Assembly: GCA_947629385.1 (NCBI GenBank)
Contig: CANRDO010000009.1
Location: 1 to 64,000 of the forward strand
DNA: 64,000 nt
Direction of reading: 5' to 3'
Origin: an uncultured Lachnospiraceae bacterium
GTDB taxonomy: Bacteria; Bacillota; Clostridia; Lachnospirales; Lachnospiraceae
Under the pieces are notes generated by a model. The model was given only the letters and a program-made list of their open reading frames with translations. It was not told the DNA's origin and did not search any database. The position numbers were made by a program, and so were the translations under genes. This document shows, piece by piece, positions 61,480-64,000 of the stretch; position 1 is the stretch's first letter; every line of letters begins with the position of its first letter.

Positions 61480-62640
61480 TTAGTTGACGCCCTGCTCTGC
61501 CACGAAATCCCAGGCAACCGTCTCGGTGTTCGCCTGCTTCACGTACGCAGTGTCGCGGATCGCGTCGCCGTTCTCGGACTCGAAAGCGATCTCGCCGGTA
61601 ACGCCTGTGTAGGTCGTATCCCAGAGCGCTTCGTTGACCGCCGCCGGATCGGTGGAGCCGGCATTCTTCAGAGCCTCGAGAGCCGTGAAGTATGCGTCGT
61701 AGCCCATCGCCGTAACTGCCGCAACCGTGTCGTCGCCGCCGTTGTTCGCGAGGTTCGTATCGTCCGCATTGATCCACTCCTTGATGCCGTTATCGAATTC
61801 CTCATTGCCGCCCTCCTGATAGAAGGTCGTCACATAGATCTGTACATCCTTGCCTTCCGCCGCGTTCAGGATCACGTTGGAATCCCAGGTATCGCCGGCC
61901 AGAAGCGGAACCGTCACGCCCTGAGACGCAGCCGTATCGATGATCAGCTGAGCAGCCTCAGTGGAGGTCGGAGCAAAGATAACGTCCGCGCCCTCGTTCA
62001 CGGCAGTCGTGATGTAGGAAGTAAAGTCCGCGTTGCCCTCCGGGAACTGATCGGAGATCACCTCGCCGCCAAGAGCCTCAAACGCCTCGGTAAAGTAGTA
62101 GCCGAGTCCGCCCGAATAGTCGTTGCCGAGCTTCGTCAGAACGTATGCTTTTTTCGCCCCAAACTGATCTGCCGCGAAGTTCGCGAGAACCGTGCCCTGG
62201 AACGGATCCAGGAAGCAGATGCGGAAGTAGTGCGTGTTGCCCTCGGTCACCTGCGGGTTCGTGCATGTCACGCCAAGCACCGGAACGCCGGCCTGCGCGA
62301 ATGTATCGGAAGCTGCCATTGCCGCGTCGGAACCATATGTACCAAGCACGATCGACACGCCGCGGCCTGCAAGATCCGCCGCCGCAGTCGGAGCCTTCTC
62401 GGAAGACGACTCGTTATCAACGATCTCAAGCTGAACCGTGTACTCCGTGCCGCCGATCTCAACCGTCGGGGCCACGCTGTTCGCGTACTGGATACCAAGC
62501 GTCTCCTGCTTGCCGCCTGCGCCATTGTCGCCCGACGCCGGCTCAAACACACCGATCTTCACAACGTCTTCCGCGGAAACGCTCATCGCCCCTGCGAAGC
62601 ACATGGTCGCACACAATGCAAGTGCTGCTAATTTTTTCAT
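61480..62640 (-). CDS. livJ: Branched-chain amino acid ABC transporter, substrate-binding protein
   Basis: The 386-residue protein is a type I periplasmic-binding-like protein: VKIGVFEPASGDNGAGGKQ, the VLGTYGSDAAMAASD region and TNPQVTEGNTHYFRICF resemble Leu/Ile/Val-binding proteins. It has a signal peptide (residues 1-23, ending SVSA). There is no lipobox Cys after it, so lipid anchoring, normal in Gram-positive bacteria, is not predicted. CAGGAGGG precedes ATG 62640. It is first in livJHMGF, with a promoter at 62724-62752. Confidence 0.93.
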   Translation of the reverse strand: MKKLAALALCATMCFAGAMSVSAEDVVKIGVFEPASGDNGAGGKQETLGIQYANSVAPTVEIGGTEYTVQLEIVDNESSSEKAPTAAADLAGRGVSIVLGTYGSDAAMAASDTFAQAGVPVLGVTCTNPQVTEGNTHYFRICFLDPFQGTVLANFAADQFGAKKAYVLTKLGNDYSGGLGYYFTEAFEALGGEVISDQFPEGNADFTSYITTAVNEGADVIFAPTSTEAAQLIIDTAASQGVTVPLLAGDTWDSNVILNAAEGKDVQIYVTTFYQEGGNEEFDNGIKEWINADDTNLANNGGDDTVAAVTAMGYDAYFTALEALKNAGSTDPAAVNEALWDTTYTGVTGEIAFESENGDAIRDTAYVKQANTETVAWDFVAEQGVN

Positions 62641-62723
62641 AATCTTTTCCCTCCTGTATTTCTTTTTTGTACGATTCGACCGCTTTTCTTTGATAAAACA
62701 GGAAAGCGCCCGAAACAAATCTT

Positions 62724-62752
62724 ATTTTAGCCCAATTTTGTCCGTATTGCAA
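62724..62752 (-). promoter_or_regulatory. Promoter of livJHMGF
   Basis: Minus strand: TTGCAA (62747-62752), 17 bp, TAAAAT (62724-62729), about 83 bp before the livJ ATG. Confidence 0.65.
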
Positions 62753-62792
62753 GGACTTTCGTCCGTTGTATGAAAAAAATACACGATTCCTA

Positions 62793-64000
62793 TCATAAAA
62801 TGGACGGTCTGTCCTTCTCTTCGCGTCTCAGGATATCATACTCGTCTGCCGCGCCGCCGAGGTCGACCCACAGCTTCTGCTTCGCATGCGGTGCGCTTTC
62901 CTGCGGATTGCCGTCCTCGTCGAAAATGCCCGCGACCCGGACGAGGACATTCCGGCCGTCCGGCTTCATGATCTCAATCTCCTCGCCGACTGAAAATTTG
63001 TTGCGCTGCTCGAGCGCGTACAGGCCATCGCCGCGACGCACACCGACCATGCCAAGGTATGTGTATTCCTTGACATACGTGCTCTCGCCGTAGATCTGCG
63101 CGTCCGCGCCGGGCTTGCCGTAGAAGAAGCCCGTCGTAAATTCGCGGTGCGTACAGCTTCCGATCTGCTCCCGGTACCAGCCCATGTTCTTCTCGTAAAG
63201 CGCCGGATCCTTATGAAAATCGTCGATCGCCTTCCGGTAGGTGCGCGCCACCGTCGCCACATAAAGCGCGGTCTTCATGCGTCCCTCGACCTTAAGGCTG
63301 TCGATCCCGGCCGCGATCATATCCGGCAGATGCTCCACCATACAGAGATCCTTGGAATTAAAAAGGAACGTGCCGCGGTCGTTCTCCTCGATCGGCAGAT
63401 ACTCGCCGGGGCGCGTCTCCTCGACCACCGCGTACTTCCAGCGGCAGGGATGCGTGCACTCCCCCTGATTTGCGTCCCTGCCTGTGAAATAATTGCTCAG
63501 CAGGCAGCGCCCCGAGTAGGAAATGCACATCGCACCATGCACAAAACTCTCAATCTCCATCTCCTGCGGGATGTTGTCCCGAATCTCGCGGATTTCCTTA
63601 AGAGAAAGCTCCCGTGCTGAGACGACGCGCTTCGCTCCGAGCCCCCACCAAAAGCGATAGGTCTCGTAGTTTGTGTTGTTCGCCTGCGTGCTGACATGGC
63701 GCTCGATCTCCGGACAGATCTGCTTCGCAAGCATAAAAATTCCCGGATCCGCGATGATCAGCGCATCCGGGCGCAGTTCCCGTAATTCCTGAAGGTATGT
63801 CTTCACGCCCTCCAGATCGTAATTGTGCGCGAGGATGTTGACCGTCACATGCACCTTCACTCCGTGCGCGTGCGCGAACGCGATCCCCTCCGCCATCTCT
63901 TCCATGGAAAAATTCTTCGCCTTGGCGCGCAGTCCGAACTCCTCGCCGCCGATGTACACGGCGTCCGCGCCGAAGGTCACGGCGGTCTTGAGCACCTCGA
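62793..64000 (-). CDS. U32-family peptidase/tRNA hydroxylation protein, 5' end missing
   Basis: The visible 402 codons run to the window edge. The frame is still open there, and the usual PELLAPAG start would lie outside. Motifs present are FGADAVYIGGEEFGLRA, the ESFVHGAMCISYSGRC block and NQGECTHPCRWKY, whose Cys residues bind an Fe-S cluster in TrhP/YrrO-type proteins that take part in hydroxylating tRNA uridine 34. The label peptidase is historical. Length and motifs fit TrhP. It lies downstream of an unseen gene on the minus strand and its stop is 40 bp before the livJ promoter. Confidence 0.88.
   Translation of the reverse strand, partial: EVLKTAVTFGADAVYIGGEEFGLRAKAKNFSMEEMAEGIAFAHAHGVKVHVTVNILAHNYDLEGVKTYLQELRELRPDALIIADPGIFMLAKQICPEIERHVSTQANNTNYETYRFWWGLGAKRVVSARELSLKEIREIRDNIPQEMEIESFVHGAMCISYSGRCLLSNYFTGRDANQGECTHPCRWKYAVVEETRPGEYLPIEENDRGTFLFNSKDLCMVEHLPDMIAAGIDSLKVEGRMKTALYVATVARTYRKAIDDFHKDPALYEKNMGWYREQIGSCTHREFTTGFFYGKPGADAQIYGESTYVKEYTYLGMVGVRRGDGLYALEQRNKFSVGEEIEIMKPDGRNVLVRVAGIFDEDGNPQESAPHAKQKLWVDLGGAADEYDILRREEKDRPSIL

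Noticed and set aside
1-64000. CRISPR array
   Set aside because: The only regular arrays are an 8-base unit at 10-11 bp spacing (5105-5143) and a 9-bp unit (48792-48854), neither with spacers; no cas genes are present.

Overview
The window is chromosomal DNA from a Gram-positive, spore-forming Clostridia bacterium, most likely a GC-rich member of the Lachnospiraceae. The basis is sporulation genes (spoIIR, an uninterrupted sigK), a type 2 pyrF with the pyrD/pyrK pair, several short Lachnospiraceae-type hypothetical proteins, and proteins built from aromatic cell-wall-binding repeats. The genus cannot be fixed from sequence alone. There is no rRNA, CRISPR array, prophage or intact transposase gene. 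The content is mostly housekeeping, and most genes lie on the minus strand.

Layout: spoIIR, mrp and a secreted lysozyme-like wall-binding protein (0-3 kb); a plus-strand ABC exporter (3.2-5 kb); a VWA/MoxR pair with a small partner (5.2-8.4 kb); coaBC, an MBL-fold hydrolase and adenosine deaminase (8.5-11.7 kb); plus-strand ECF S-component, coaX and tRNA-Trp (12.1-13.8 kb); an AT-rich acyltransferase and a two-component system (13.9-17.5 kb); radA, a small protein, clpC and a GntR regulator (17.8-22.5 kb); a cadherin-like membrane protein and purE-M-N-D (22.7-27.3 kb); an M29 aminopeptidase, small membrane proteins and pyrF-K-D-E (27.4-34 kb); a glycosyltransferase, a sugar transferase and a divergent L,D-transpeptidase (34-38.4 kb); HPr, cdaR, cdaA, comF and recD2 (38.6-44 kb); mreB (44.5-45.5 kb); uvrB-uvrA (45.9-50.9 kb); upp-hflK-hflC (51-53.6 kb); homocysteine methyltransferase, GNAT, PPTase and sigK (53.6-56.7 kb); a HigBA-type toxin-antitoxin pair (56.9-57.6 kb); livJHMGF (57.8-62.7 kb); and a truncated U32 peptidase-family gene.

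Several groups form coherent modules. The purine and pyrimidine clusters supply nucleotides, with upp and add for salvage. The S-component, coaX and coaBC cover pantothenate uptake (inferred) and two steps of CoA synthesis. CdaA/CdaR, MreB, the L,D-transpeptidase and the sugar transferase all act at the envelope. uvrBA carries a LexA-type box.

The least expected content is non-coding. A 107-bp unit occurs at 1-107 and inverted at 44108-44214 with one mismatch. A MITE-like element with roughly 30-bp imperfect terminal inverted repeats occurs at 6998-7155 and, enlarged and inverted, at 44292-44536. A third, shorter repeat is found at 27361-27411 and 61383-61433. The sequence also shows a perfect-consensus promoter with an embedded palindromic operator before higBA, a hairpin over the spoIIR ribosome-binding site, an inverted repeat at the mreB transcription start, and a 9-bp tandem repeat between uvrB and uvrA that is open in the uvrA frame.
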